From positions 3,162,001 through 3,226,000 of the forward strand of contig NZ_CP107785.1 in assembly GCF_036345915.1 (NCBI RefSeq): 64,000 bases of DNA. Direction: 5' to 3'. Shown piece by piece: positions 1-8,985 of the stretch. This stretch comes from Nocardia sp. NBC_00565 (GTDB lineage Bacteria > Actinomycetota > Actinomycetes > Mycobacteriales > Mycobacteriaceae). The number at the start of each line of letters is the position of its first letter. Within the stretch, counting starts at the first letter, position 1. Below the pieces are notes generated by a model that saw only the letters and a program-made list of their open reading frames with translations, ran no database searches and was not told the DNA's origin. Both the position numbers and the translations under genes were made by a program.

Positions 1-1
1 G

Positions 2-3000
2 GACGCGTTCGATCACGACTTCTTCGGTATCACACCACGCGAGGCGGAGGCGATGGATCCGCAACAGCGATTGCTGATGCAGGCCACCTGGCGCGCCTTC
101 GAGGATGCCACCCTCGACCCGCGCGCCCAATCCGGTTCGCGGACCGGAGTTTTCGTCGGCGTGATGGCCAACGAGTGGGCGAATCTGCAGATGAGCGATT
201 ACGCCGCGATCACTCCGCAGCACGGCTCCGGCAACGGGTATTTCATGACCGCCAACCGGCTGTCCTACCAGTTCGATCTGAAGGGCCCGAGCCTGGCGGT
301 CGATACCGCTTGCTCGTCGTCGTTGGTCGCGGTCCACCTCGCCTGTGCCGCACTGGCTTCCGGCGAATGCGATCAGGCCGTCGCCGGTGGCGTGAACCTG
401 GTGCTGACCCCGGCGGTCGGGGTGTTCTATACCCAAGCCGGTCTCTCCGCGCCGGATGCCCGGTGTAAACCGTTCAGCGGCAATGCCGACGGGATCGTTC
501 GCGGCGAGGGGGTCGCCGTGCTGGTGCTGCGCCGGCTTGCCGACGCACAAGCCGCGGGTCTGCCGATCTACGCCGTGATCAAGGGCAGTGCGGTCAATTC
601 CGATGGGCGCAGCAATGGCATCACCGCGCCGAATCGGTGGGCGCAGCAGCAGGTGATCGGCGAGGCGTATCAGCGGGCCGGGGTCCGGCCCGAGGATGTC
701 GACTTCATCGAGGCGCACGGCACCGGGACGGTGCTCGGCGACATGATCGAGGTCAAGGCGCTCGGGCAGTTGCATGCGAAGAACCGGGGGAAGGCCTGTG
801 GAATCGGTTCCATCAAGGGCAATCTCGGGCATACCGAGGGCGCCGCGGGCGTGGCGGGGCTCATCAAGGTCGCGCTCAGCTTGCACCACGGTGTCGTTGC
901 GCCGTCTAGGTTTGCCGAGCAGGAGAACCCGCAGCTGCGGATGGCCCAGCACGGCCTGCGCTTACTCGCCGAACCGATGCCGCTCGAGGGGCCCGCGCAC
1001 GGTGGCGTCAGCAGCTTCGGCATCGGCGGCACCAATGCGCACATCGTGTTGGCCAGTGCACCCGCGATCGAAGCTGCCGCGGTGACAGTGGCTCCCTCGG
1101 CGAGCGGGAGCAGCGTGCTCACACTGTCTTCGGACAACGCGGAAGGGCTGCGGCGCAACGCACTTCGGCTGGCGGATGTACTGGAATCGGTAGCACGGGA
1201 TCAGTTCGCGCAGCTGTGCTGGACGAGCAACCGGGTCAAGTCGTCCGGCCGCAGTCGGCTCGCCATCGTCACAACCGATCGCGACGATGCGATCGCGCGG
1301 CTGCGCGACGGCGCGGAATCCAGTGTCGCGGCGCCGGTCAGTGTCGGTTGGATGTTCACCGGCCAGGGCTCGCAATTCCCTGGAATGGCAAAGGCATTGG
1401 GCGCGACGAGCCCATCGTTCCGGCGCGCGCTCGCGACGGTCGACGACACCATGACGGCCCACCTCGGTCGCTCGGTGCGCGATCTGCTGCTCGACGAGAA
1501 CGCCGACATCGACCGCACCGAACTCGCGCAACCCGCGATCTTCGCGATGGAATACGCATTGGCCCAGTCGCTTGCCGACGCGGGTGTCCGGCCCACGTGG
1601 CTGATCGGGCACAGTATCGGCGAATTCGCGGCTGCCGCGGTGGCAGGGGTGTTCGGCCTCGACGACGCGTGCAGACTGGTTGTGGCGCGCGGGCGGCTGA
1701 TGCAGCGGTTGCCGGAGGGCGGCGCGATGCTGGCCGTACATGCTACTACCGCAGAGGTTTCCGATCTACTCGCCGACGAACCGGAGGTGGCGCTGGCCGC
1801 CGTCAACGGACCGAGGGACCTCGTGCTCTCCGGTACCACCACGGCGATCGCACGGATCCGCGCTGCACTCGAGTCGCGTCGGATGACAGCGAAGGCACTC
1901 AACGTGTCGCACGCGTTCCACAGTCCCTTGATGGCACCGATGCTGGCGGAGTTCGAGGCCATTGCCCGCGAATGCACCTACAGTGCGCCCAATCTGCCGA
2001 TCTACTCGACCGTGCGTGGACGACTGCTGTCCGCGCACGATGCGATGGATGCGGCGTATTGGACCGAACATGTCCGAGCCACTGTCCGCTTCGGCGACGC
2101 CATCGAGGCTGCTCTCGGCACCGAACCGACGCATGTCATCGAGGTCGGACCGCGCCGCGTCCTGGCTCCGCTGGTCGGCCGGATGTGGCCCGACCTGGCG
2201 GGGCGCTGCCTTGCGCTCAGCCCCGGGCCCGGTGCGACAGGCCGCGAACTGGCTGATGCCATCGCCGCGATCTACCGCGACGGTCTCGACCCCGACTGGG
2301 ACCAACTCTACGAACCGGAGCAGCGTATCCGGCGTCGCCTGCCGGTGTACGAGTTCGCCACCGAGCACCGGTTCTGGGTCGAACCACCCACTCTCACAAC
2401 GCCTTCCATCCCCTCAGAGGAAACCACCATGGACCAGTTGATCGCGCTCTTCCGCGAGCAGAACGCCGTGCTGGCGAGCTTCGTTGCGGCTCCGACCGAG
2501 CGGCGCCTGCCGCAGGCCGGTGCCGCGCAGGCGGTCGTCCCGCAGCCTGTTGCCGCGCCGGCCGCCCTCGCCCCGGACACGGTCGCCGGTATTGTGCACG
2601 CGGAACTGGCCAGGGTGAGCGGATTCCCGATCGACCGGCTCCGCGAAACCCAAACCCTCAGCGACGGACTCGGATTCGACTCGCTCATGCTGACCGACCT
2701 GTTCGCCGGGCTCATCCGCAAGCTCCCCGGCCTGACCATCGACCCGACCTGGTTCACTGCCGCGACGACACTCGGCGACGTCGTCACCTATGTCATGAGT
2801 CGGCTCGCGGACGCGCCCGGCGGCACCGGCGGCACGCCTGCTCCCACCGCCATGCCCGCTACCACCACTACGGTCGCTCCCAACACCGGCGCACCCGGTC
2901 CCAACACGGGCGCACTCGCTGGCGTCGGTCGCGCGACTAGTCCCGCCACCGGCATATCTGATCCCATTCCCAATGCCGCCACGCACATGTCGGCCGCCGC

Positions 3001-4225
3001 ACCAAGGCCGACGGCTGTCGCACCCGAGTACCAGATCTCCGCGTTCGCCGAGGTCAAGGCGATCGCCGATCGACTCTCCGGTGCCGAGGCGCTCGGCCTG
3101 TCCAACCCGTACTTCCTGATCAACGACGGAGTCACCAGAGACACCTCCGTCATCGACGGCACACCGGTAGTCAACTTCTCCAGCTACAACTACCTCGGCA
3201 TGTCCGGCCACCCGGCGGTCGTCGCCGCTGTCCAGGACGCCGTGGCACGCTACGGCAGCTCGGTCTCGGCCAGCCGGGTGCTCTCCGGTGAAAAGCCCGT
3301 GCACCGCGAACTGGAGGCCGAACTCGCCGCACTGCTCGGCACCGAGGATGCGATCGCGCTCGTCGGCGGACACTCCACGAACGTCACGATCATCGGCCAC
3401 ATCGTCGGACCGCAAGACCTCGTGATCCACGACAGCCTGGCGCACGACAGCATTCTGCAGGGCTGCAAGCTGTCGGGCGCGACCCGACGGCCGTTCCCAC
3501 ACAACGACCATGCCGCGCTCGACGGGCTGCTCACCGAAATCCGGCATCAGTACCGCCGGGTCCTCATCCTGATCGAGGGCGTGTACAGCCAGGATGGCGA
3601 CATCCCCGATCTGCCCGCGATCATCGAGATCAAGAAGAAGCACCGGGCACTGCTGATGATCGACGAGGCGCACAGCATCGGCGTGCTCGGCGCGACCGGC
3701 GGCGGGATCGGCGAGTACTTCGGCGTCGACCGGTGCGATGTCGAATTATGGTCCGGCACAATGTCGAAGGCGCTCGCCGGTTGCGGCGGCTATGTGGCGG
3801 GCAGCGCGGAACTGATCCGCTTCCTCAAGTACACGACGCCCGGATTCGTCTACAGCGTCGGCATGACACCGATGAACGCGGCCGCCTCACTGGCCGCAAT
3901 GCGACAACTGCGAGCCGACCGCGAGCCGCTCGAACGCCTGCGGCACAACTCGCAACTGTTCCTGCGGCTGGCCCGCGACGCCGGAATAGACACCGGCGAC
4001 AGCAATGACACCCCGGTCATCCCGTGCATCATCGGCGACTCGCTGAAGACGCTGAAACTGTCCAACGCGCTGCTGCGCCGCGGCATCAACGTCAACCCGA
4101 TCATCTACCCTGCGGTCCCGGAAGATCTTGCGCGCCTTCGATTCTTCGTCACCGCCTGCCACACCGAGGACCAGATCCACGAAACCGTCAAGACCCTCAC
4201 CGAGGAACTCGCCCTGGTCGCGTAG
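2..4225 (+). CDS. Type I polyketide synthase KS-AT-ACP with C-terminal alpha-oxoamine synthase (5' partial)
   Basis: This is a multidomain synthase cut by the left edge. The frame is open from base 2, so the extreme N-terminus is missing and 1,407 residues are visible. Order: ketosynthase (about 1-350; Cys of ACSSS at 311-313, His in EAHGTGT and GHTEGAAG), acyltransferase (about 449-750; Ser of GHSIGEF at 1613-1615, with a HAFH motif that usually means malonyl-CoA), acyl carrier domain (about 859-933; Ser of GFDSL at 2681-2683), an Ala/Pro/Thr-rich linker, then a PLP-dependent alpha-oxoamine synthase (about 1010-1406; Lys of SGTMSKAL at 3767-3769). No KR, DH, ER or thioesterase is present. 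By family knowledge, the last domain condenses an acyl thioester with an amino acid and decarboxylates it, so the chain is probably released as an alpha-aminoketone (inference). Upstream modules or a loading enzyme may lie outside the window. Confidence 0.95.
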   Translation, partial: DAFDHDFFGITPREAEAMDPQQRLLMQATWRAFEDATLDPRAQSGSRTGVFVGVMANEWANLQMSDYAAITPQHGSGNGYFMTANRLSYQFDLKGPSLAVDTACSSSLVAVHLACAALASGECDQAVAGGVNLVLTPAVGVFYTQAGLSAPDARCKPFSGNADGIVRGEGVAVLVLRRLADAQAAGLPIYAVIKGSAVNSDGRSNGITAPNRWAQQQVIGEAYQRAGVRPEDVDFIEAHGTGTVLGDMIEVKALGQLHAKNRGKACGIGSIKGNLGHTEGAAGVAGLIKVALSLHHGVVAPSRFAEQENPQLRMAQHGLRLLAEPMPLEGPAHGGVSSFGIGGTNAHIVLASAPAIEAAAVTVAPSASGSSVLTLSSDNAEGLRRNALRLADVLESVARDQFAQLCWTSNRVKSSGRSRLAIVTTDRDDAIARLRDGAESSVAAPVSVGWMFTGQGSQFPGMAKALGATSPSFRRALATVDDTMTAHLGRSVRDLLLDENADIDRTELAQPAIFAMEYALAQSLADAGVRPTWLIGHSIGEFAAAAVAGVFGLDDACRLVVARGRLMQRLPEGGAMLAVHATTAEVSDLLADEPEVALAAVNGPRDLVLSGTTTAIARIRAALESRRMTAKALNVSHAFHSPLMAPMLAEFEAIARECTYSAPNLPIYSTVRGRLLSAHDAMDAAYWTEHVRATVRFGDAIEAALGTEPTHVIEVGPRRVLAPLVGRMWPDLAGRCLALSPGPGATGRELADAIAAIYRDGLDPDWDQLYEPEQRIRRRLPVYEFATEHRFWVEPPTLTTPSIPSEETTMDQLIALFREQNAVLASFVAAPTERRLPQAGAAQAVVPQPVAAPAALAPDTVAGIVHAELARVSGFPIDRLRETQTLSDGLGFDSLMLTDLFAGLIRKLPGLTIDPTWFTAATTLGDVVTYVMSRLADAPGGTGGTPAPTAMPATTTTVAPNTGAPGPNTGALAGVGRATSPATGISDPIPNAATHMSAAAPRPTAVAPEYQISAFAEVKAIADRLSGAEALGLSNPYFLINDGVTRDTSVIDGTPVVNFSSYNYLGMSGHPAVVAAVQDAVARYGSSVSASRVLSGEKPVHRELEAELAALLGTEDAIALVGGHSTNVTIIGHIVGPQDLVIHDSLAHDSILQGCKLSGATRRPFPHNDHAALDGLLTEIRHQYRRVLILIEGVYSQDGDIPDLPAIIEIKKKHRALLMIDEAHSIGVLGATGGGIGEYFGVDRCDVELWSGTMSKALAGCGGYVAGSAELIRFLKYTTPGFVYSVGMTPMNAAASLAAMRQLRADREPLERLRHNSQLFLRLARDAGIDTGDSNDTPVIPCIIGDSLKTLKLSNALLRRGINVNPIIYPAVPEDLARLRFFVTACHTEDQIHETVKTLTEELALVA

Positions 4226-4396
4226 CACCGACGCCGCCACAGGATCAGGTTGGTGGATCCGCGGATGCGCCACGCGCCCAAGAGATTCCATCGAGGTCAT
4301 CGCCGTACGCGGCGACCTTCCATCGGCCGCCGTCTTCGACCGCCAGTCCGGTCTGGTCGGCCAACACCGGATTGACGCCGATCAGCAGCAATTCTC

Positions 4397-4610
4397 CTAG
4401 GGAGTGAAATCGGAGAGCAGCAGGGTGTAGGTCAACGAGCGCCACGAGCCCGCTACCAATCGGCCGTCTGGTGTCGGCCCGGTCTGCTCGGCGAACGTTG
4501 TGATGAGCGCATCCTTCACACCGAATACGCAATCCGAATCGATGTACGCACCACCTTGCACGAAAAGGCGCCCCCGGGACAATGCCGTCGAGATACGTTT
4601 CATGGCGTCG
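4397..4610 (-). pseudogene. C-terminal remnant of an intradiol (hydroxyquinol 1,2-type) dioxygenase
   Basis: The minus-strand frame ending at the TAG at 4397-4399 reads LFVQGGAYIDSDCVFGVKDA and then a GSWRSLTYTLLLSDF-like tail. This matches the C-terminal end of hydroxyquinol/catechol 1,2-dioxygenases (LFV...YLDSDAVFGVKDSL...YDFVLAP). Upstream of about 4610 the similarity stops, and the iron-binding core (Tyr, Tyr, His-x-His) is absent. It is therefore a dead 3' end left between the PKS and the pca genes. The next 170 bases (4226-4396) contain no convincing gene. Assignment is from motif memory only. Confidence 0.6.
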
Positions 4611-4728
4611 GGCACCGGTCCGACCTGGTGGTCTTCACACCGGCCTCGGTCTCCCATTCCGCGATGAGTGGTCCCCGATGGTCCGGGCCTCCCCGATGCC
4701 TGATCGCCCGCTGTCGGGCCGGGCACCG

Positions 4729-5376
4729 TCAGACCAGGATGCCGGAGTCGATGGCAAGGTCGGCGGCGGTAGCCGTGCGTACCTCATCGACGGTGATGCC
4801 CGGTGCCGTTTCCACCAGCAGCAGACCGTGTTCGGTGATATCGAGCACCGCCATATCGGTGATGATCCGGTGTACGCATCCCAGGCCGGTCAGTGGCAGC
4901 GTGCACTGTTCGAGGATTTTGGGTTCGCCCTTGCGGGAGAGGTGTTCCATCATCACGATCACGCGGCGGGCGCCGTGCACCAGATCCATGGCGCCGCCCA
5001 TGCCCTTGACCATGGTGCCGGGGATCATCCAGTTGGCCAGGTCGCCACGGGCGCTGACCTGCATGGCGCCGAGTACGGCGACGTCGACTTGGCCGCCGCG
5101 GATCATGCCGAAAGACTGCGCGGAGTCGAAGTAGGACGCGCCGGGCAGCACGGTGATGGTTTCCTTGCCCGCGTTGATCAGTTCGGGGTCGAGTTCGTCC
5201 TCGGTCGGGTACGGGCCGACGCCGAGGACGCCGTTCTCCGAGTGCAATACCACGGTGATGTCGTCGGGCAGGTAGTTCGGCACCAGCGTCGGCATGCCGA
5301 TGCCGAGGTTGACGTATTGACCGTCCACGAGCTCCGCGGCGACGCGGGCCGCCATCTGTTCGCGAGTCAGCTTCAT
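4729..5376 (-). CDS. pcaJ: 3-oxoadipate CoA-transferase, beta subunit
   Basis: The 215-residue beta subunit of the class I CoA-transferase moves CoA from succinyl-CoA to 3-oxoadipate, the penultimate step of the protocatechuate pathway. The catalytic Glu lies in SENGVLG (about residue 47). [15 protein letters not shown] and the glycine-rich [13 protein letters not shown] segment are family hallmarks. It overlaps the 3' end of pcaI by 4 bp (ATGA), so the two subunits are translationally coupled. Some CoA-transferases of this family act on acetoacetate, but the position beside pcaHGBLRF makes 3-oxoadipate the likely substrate. Confidence 0.93.
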   Translation of the reverse strand: MKLTREQMAARVAAELVDGQYVNLGIGMPTLVPNYLPDDITVVLHSENGVLGVGPYPTEDELDPELINAGKETITVLPGASYFDSAQSFGMIRGGQVDVAVLGAMQVSARGDLANWMIPGTMVKGMGGAMDLVHGARRVIVMMEHLSRKGEPKILEQCTLPLTGLGCVHRIITDMAVLDITEHGLLLVETAPGITVDEVRTATAADLAIDSGILV

Positions 5377-6119
5377 GAGCGCACTGTCCTGTTCTCGATT
5401 CCGACCGCGACCTTGCCGACATGCACCACGCGCTGCACGTGGATACCGGGGGTGTGGATCTCGTCCGGGTCGAGTTCGCCCGGCTCCACGAGATGTTCGA
5501 CCTGGGCGATGGTGATACGGCCCGCGGTGGCGGCGGGTGGATTGAAGTTGCGGGCGCTTGCTCGGTATACGAGGTTGCCGTGTCGGTCGCCCTTCCAGGC
5601 GTGTACCAGGGCATAGTCGGTGACGATGCCGCGTTCCAGCACATAGGTGACGCCGTCGAAGACCCGGGTCTCTTTCGGCGGACTGGCGACCGCGACGCCG
5701 CCGAGTCCGTCGTAGCGCAATGGGAGTCCGCCGTCGGCGACCTGGGTGCCGACACCGGCCGGGGTGAAGAAGGCCGGGATGCCCGCGCCACCGGCCCGCA
5801 TGCGCTCGGCGAGGGTGCCCTGCGGGGTCAGTTCCACCTCGAGCTCTCCGGCCAGATACTGGCGCGCGAACTCCTCATTGGCGCCGACGTAGGAGCTGAC
5901 GGTGCGCCGGATCCGGTGCGCGGCCAGGAGTACACCGAGCCCGAAACCCTGTGTGCCGCAATTGTTGCTGACCACTTCCAGGTTGCCGGCGCCCTGCGCG
6001 AGCAGCGCGTTGATGAGCGCTTCGGGAACTCCGACGAGGCCGAAGCCGCCCACGGCCAGCGCGGCGCCGTCCGGGATATCGGCGACCGCGTCGGCGGCCG
6101 TGGCAATGACTTTGTCCAT
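5373..6119 (-). CDS. pcaI: 3-oxoadipate CoA-transferase, alpha subunit
   Basis: The alpha subunit of the CoA-transferase (248 residues from the ATG at 6119) begins [20 protein letters not shown] and contains [28 protein letters not shown] and [17 protein letters not shown], all typical of this family. An in-frame ATG five codons upstream (6134) would add MVVLV; the shorter start was chosen because family members begin at this point. It is the first gene of a two-gene unit with pcaJ, transcribed away from pcaH across a shared intergenic region carrying repeated GAAC-type sites. Confidence 0.93.
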   Translation of the reverse strand: MDKVIATAADAVADIPDGAALAVGGFGLVGVPEALINALLAQGAGNLEVVSNNCGTQGFGLGVLLAAHRIRRTVSSYVGANEEFARQYLAGELEVELTPQGTLAERMRAGGAGIPAFFTPAGVGTQVADGGLPLRYDGLGGVAVASPPKETRVFDGVTYVLERGIVTDYALVHAWKGDRHGNLVYRASARNFNPPAATAGRITIAQVEHLVEPGELDPDEIHTPGIHVQRVVHVGKVAVGIENRTVRS

Positions 6120-6146
6120 CACGAGCACCACCATAACCGAGGCTGT

Positions 6147-6259
6147 GCGTATTGTGAACAGCTATCCGCATCGCGAACATTTGGACTCCGGAACGTTGCT
6201 CGGATCACACGCCGCGCTCTATGCTGTTCGCATACCGCAAAGATGTCCACATTCCGAAC
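6147..6259. promoter_or_regulatory. Divergent pcaIJ/pcaHG control region with four related GAAC boxes
   Basis: Four 13-base elements share a terminal GAAC and a central AT/TA: 6147-6159 (GCGTATTGTGAAC), 6166-6178 (CCGCATCGCGAAC), 6226-6238 (reverse strand GCGGTATGCGAAC) and 6247-6259 (CCACATTCCGAAC). The first two are direct repeats 19 bp apart; the last two face each other across 8 bp. IclR-type PcaR proteins bind repeated sites of this kind in pca promoters, and such a regulator is encoded in the operon, so these are proposed PcaR sites (inference). Confidence 0.55.
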
Positions 6260-6273
6260 GCGAGGTCCCGAGC

Positions 6274-6993
6274 ATGCTCTCACTACCACCGCGGTACCGC
6301 GGGATCGAGAAGGGCGAGGAGGCGCCACTCGACTTTCCCGATTACCGGACGACCGCACTGCGCCACCCGAAGCAGCCGCTGACCCTGCTACCGCAGCGGC
6401 TCGGCGAGCTGACCGGTCCGGTGCTCGGCGAGGAGCGGGTCACCGCCTCGGATGCCGATCTCACGCTCGTCAATCGGGGCGAGGCGAGCGGGCAGCGGAT
6501 CGTCGTGCACGGTCGCGTGCTCGACAGCGACCGAAAGCCAGTACCGCACACTTTGCTCGAGATCTGGCAGGCCAATGCCGCCGGACGGTACCGACATCAG
6601 GGCGATCAGTGGCCCGCACCGCTGGATCCGCACTTCGACGGGGTCGGGCGCGCGATCACCGACGCCGACGGCCACTACTCGTTCACCACGATCAAGCCAG
6701 GCGCCTACCCGTGGGGCAACCATTACAACGCGTGGCGACCCGCCCACATCCACTTCTCGCTGTTCGGCCGGGCATTCACCCAGCGCCTGGTCACGCAGAT
6801 GTATTTCCCGGACGATCCGCTGTTCTTCCAGGACCCGATCTACAACTCGGTGCCCGACGGCGCGCGCCAGCGGATGATCAGTGTGTTCGACTACGCGGCC
6901 ACCACCGATAACTGGGCGTTGGGCTTCCGCTTCGACATCGTGCTGCGCGGCCGCGACGCGACCCCGTTCGAGGAGGACGACCACGATGAGTGA
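6274..6993 (+). CDS. pcaH: Protocatechuate 3,4-dioxygenase, beta subunit
   Basis: This catalytic subunit (239 residues) of the non-heme Fe(III) intradiol dioxygenase opens protocatechuate to 3-carboxy-cis,cis-muconate. All four iron ligands are visible: Tyr106 (NAAGRY), Tyr145 (AYPWGN), His158 and His160 (RPAHIHF). The ATG at 6274 was chosen because GAGG at 6262-6265 gives a ribosome site and the open frame upstream has no dioxygenase similarity. It overlaps pcaG by 8 bp, as expected for two subunits made in equal amounts, and heads the run pcaHGBLRF. Confidence 0.96.
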   Translation: MLSLPPRYRGIEKGEEAPLDFPDYRTTALRHPKQPLTLLPQRLGELTGPVLGEERVTASDADLTLVNRGEASGQRIVVHGRVLDSDRKPVPHTLLEIWQANAAGRYRHQGDQWPAPLDPHFDGVGRAITDADGHYSFTTIKPGAYPWGNHYNAWRPAHIHFSLFGRAFTQRLVTQMYFPDDPLFFQDPIYNSVPDGARQRMISVFDYAATTDNWALGFRFDIVLRGRDATPFEEDDHDE

Positions 6994-7606
6994 CAACCGC
7001 TTCGCACCCCGCTACCCCGTAGTACCCGGCGACTTCACCACCGTCGATTTCGGGCCGACCCCATCCCAGACCGTTGGCCCCTATCTGCACATCGGGCTGC
7101 CATGGCCGGACGGACCCGAGGTGGTCACGCCGGGCGCCGATGGCGCGATCACGATCTCGATCACGGCGCTCGACGGCCGCCGCGAGCCGATGGCCGACGC
7201 GCTCGTCGAGATCTGGCAGGCCGATGCCGATGGCGTCTTCGCGCATCCGGATGATCCACGGCCGCAAACGAATCCGGCTTTCCGCGGGTTCGGGCGCTGC
7301 CCCGCCGACGCGACCGGCACCGCCCGGTTCAGCACCGTCAAACCGGGCACCAACCCGACCGGCGACGGCGGGACCGAGGCGCCGCACCTGAACGTATCGC
7401 TCTTCGCGCGCGGCATGCTGAACCGGCTCGTCACCCGACTGTATTTCCCGGACGAGGCCAACGCCGCCGACCCGGTGCTCGAATCGCTGCCGGAATCTCA
7501 ACGGCCGAAGCTGATCGCCACCGCGACCGCGGAGGGCTACCACCTCGACATCATCGTGCAGGATCCGAATCCGGACGGCGACGAGACGCCGTTCTTCCAC
7601 TTCTAG
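6986..7606 (+). CDS. pcaG: Protocatechuate 3,4-dioxygenase, alpha subunit
   Basis: This 206-residue alpha subunit pairs with PcaH. It keeps the intradiol fold (TPSQTVGPYLHIGL near residue 26, LVEIWQADADGVF near 75, SLFARGMLNRLVTRLYFP near 140) but lacks the HIH iron pair (the equivalent stretch is PHLNVSLF). This is normal, because iron is bound only by the beta subunit. The start is the ATG at 6986, inside the end of pcaH and preceded by AGGAGGACGACC. It ends 8 bp before pcaB. Confidence 0.95.
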   Translation: MSDNRFAPRYPVVPGDFTTVDFGPTPSQTVGPYLHIGLPWPDGPEVVTPGADGAITISITALDGRREPMADALVEIWQADADGVFAHPDDPRPQTNPAFRGFGRCPADATGTARFSTVKPGTNPTGDGGTEAPHLNVSLFARGMLNRLVTRLYFPDEANAADPVLESLPESQRPKLIATATAEGYHLDIIVQDPNPDGDETPFFHF

Positions 7607-7614
7607 GAGCCCGC

Positions 7615-8985
7615 GTGTCACGAGGAGAGCTGTTCGATCCCCTGTTCGGCGCGACCGCGGTCGGCGCCGCGCTGTCCGACCGCGCCTGGATCACGGCGCT
7701 GTTGGATGTGGAGGCGGCGCTGGCCAGGGCCGAGGCCGAACTCGGCGTCATCGAGCCCGGCCACGCGGACGTCATCGACGTGACCGCGAAACAGCTCGCC
7801 GACCGCATCGACCCGGCCGAATTGGGGCAGGCGGCGGTGGCGGGTGGCAACCCGGTGATCCCCCTGGTCGGACAATTACGTGCGGCCTGTGCTGCGGCGG
7901 GGGTGCCCGCGGCCGCCGTGCACAAGGGCGCCACCAGCCAGGACATCTCCGATACCGCGCTGATGCTGCTGGCCCGGCGCGCCGGTGTCCTCGTGATCAC
8001 CGATCTGCGGGCCGCCGCCGACGCCGCGGCGGCACTGGCCCGCACACACCGCGACACCCCGATGGCCGCCCGCACCCTCGGGCAGCAGGCCCTGCCGACC
8101 ACCTTCGGCGCACTGGCCGCGACCTGGTGCGCCGGCCTGGACCGTGCTGCGGGCGGACTCACCGCCGTGCTGGCCGAACTGCCGGTCCAATTCGGCGGCG
8201 CCGCAGGCACGCTCGCCGCGCTGCACCCCAACGGACTGGCCGTCGCCACCGAATTGGCCGCCGCCCTCGGACTGGCCGACCAGGGCATCCCATGGCATGC
8301 CGAGCGGACGCGGATCGGCGAACTCGCCGCCGTGCTGGGCGTCGCCGCCGGTGCGATCGCCAAGACCGCCACCGATATCATCGCGCTGGCCGCGACCGAG
8401 ATCGGCGAGGTCGCCGAGGACGCCCCCGGCGGCTCCTCGGCAATGCCGCACAAGCGCAACGCGATCGCCGCGATCACCGCCCGCGCGGCGGCCCGCCGGG
8501 TCCCCGGACTGGTCGCCGACGCGCTCGGATCGATGGATCACGAATTGCAACGCGCGGCCGGAGCTTGGCATGCCGAGTGGGAGACGATCACCGATCTGCT
8601 GCGACTCACCGGCGGCGCCGCGCATCGCTCGGCGCAGAGTTTGACCGGCCTGCACGTGTATCCAGCGGCGATGGCCCGCAATCTCGCGGTCACCAAGGGA
8701 CTGCTGCTCGCCGAACGGGTCACCGGAGCCCTCTCGGCGCATACCGACGACGCGCGGGAAATCGTCACCGCAGCCGCCATCAAGGAAAATCCGGAACTGG
8801 CCACCGATCCCGCCATCACCGCATACCTCGGACCGGACCGATTGCACGAATTGCTCGACCCCGCTGACTATCTCGGTCACGCTCGCGAAATCGTCGACCG
8901 AGTGCTGACCGAGCGCGGCGGTGTGGTGGGACTCGAATCCCCCACGGCGCCAGCAAATCCAGGACCGATGGAGCCCTCGTTATGA
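7615..8985 (+). CDS. pcaB: 3-carboxy-cis,cis-muconate cycloisomerase
   Basis: This fumarase/aspartase-superfamily enzyme converts 3-carboxymuconate to 4-carboxymuconolactone. The superfamily signature GGSSAMPHKRN sits at residues 272-282, its serines being in the catalytic loop. HKGATSQDISDTA near residue 102 is the second conserved block. At 456 residues the length is normal. The start is GTG at 7615 with GAGCCCGC upstream. The stop overlaps the ATG of pcaL by 4 bp. Confidence 0.95.
   Translation: MSRGELFDPLFGATAVGAALSDRAWITALLDVEAALARAEAELGVIEPGHADVIDVTAKQLADRIDPAELGQAAVAGGNPVIPLVGQLRAACAAAGVPAAAVHKGATSQDISDTALMLLARRAGVLVITDLRAAADAAAALARTHRDTPMAARTLGQQALPTTFGALAATWCAGLDRAAGGLTAVLAELPVQFGGAAGTLAALHPNGLAVATELAAALGLADQGIPWHAERTRIGELAAVLGVAAGAIAKTATDIIALAATEIGEVAEDAPGGSSAMPHKRNAIAAITARAAARRVPGLVADALGSMDHELQRAAGAWHAEWETITDLLRLTGGAAHRSAQSLTGLHVYPAAMARNLAVTKGLLLAERVTGALSAHTDDAREIVTAAAIKENPELATDPAITAYLGPDRLHELLDPADYLGHAREIVDRVLTERGGVVGLESPTAPANPGPMEPSL

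Noticed and set aside
2414..3673. Long open frame on the minus strand within the PKS
   Set aside because: It is a GC-frame shadow of a clear coding region and shows no domain.
4245..4396. Possible C-terminal piece of a secreted protein on the minus strand (NPVLADQTGLAVEDGGRWKV)
   Set aside because: Faintly like the end of some exported actinobacterial proteins, but too short and uncertain to annotate.
5902..6273. N-terminal extension of pcaH
   Set aside because: It lies antisense to pcaI and over the operator region; the dioxygenase homology begins at 6274.
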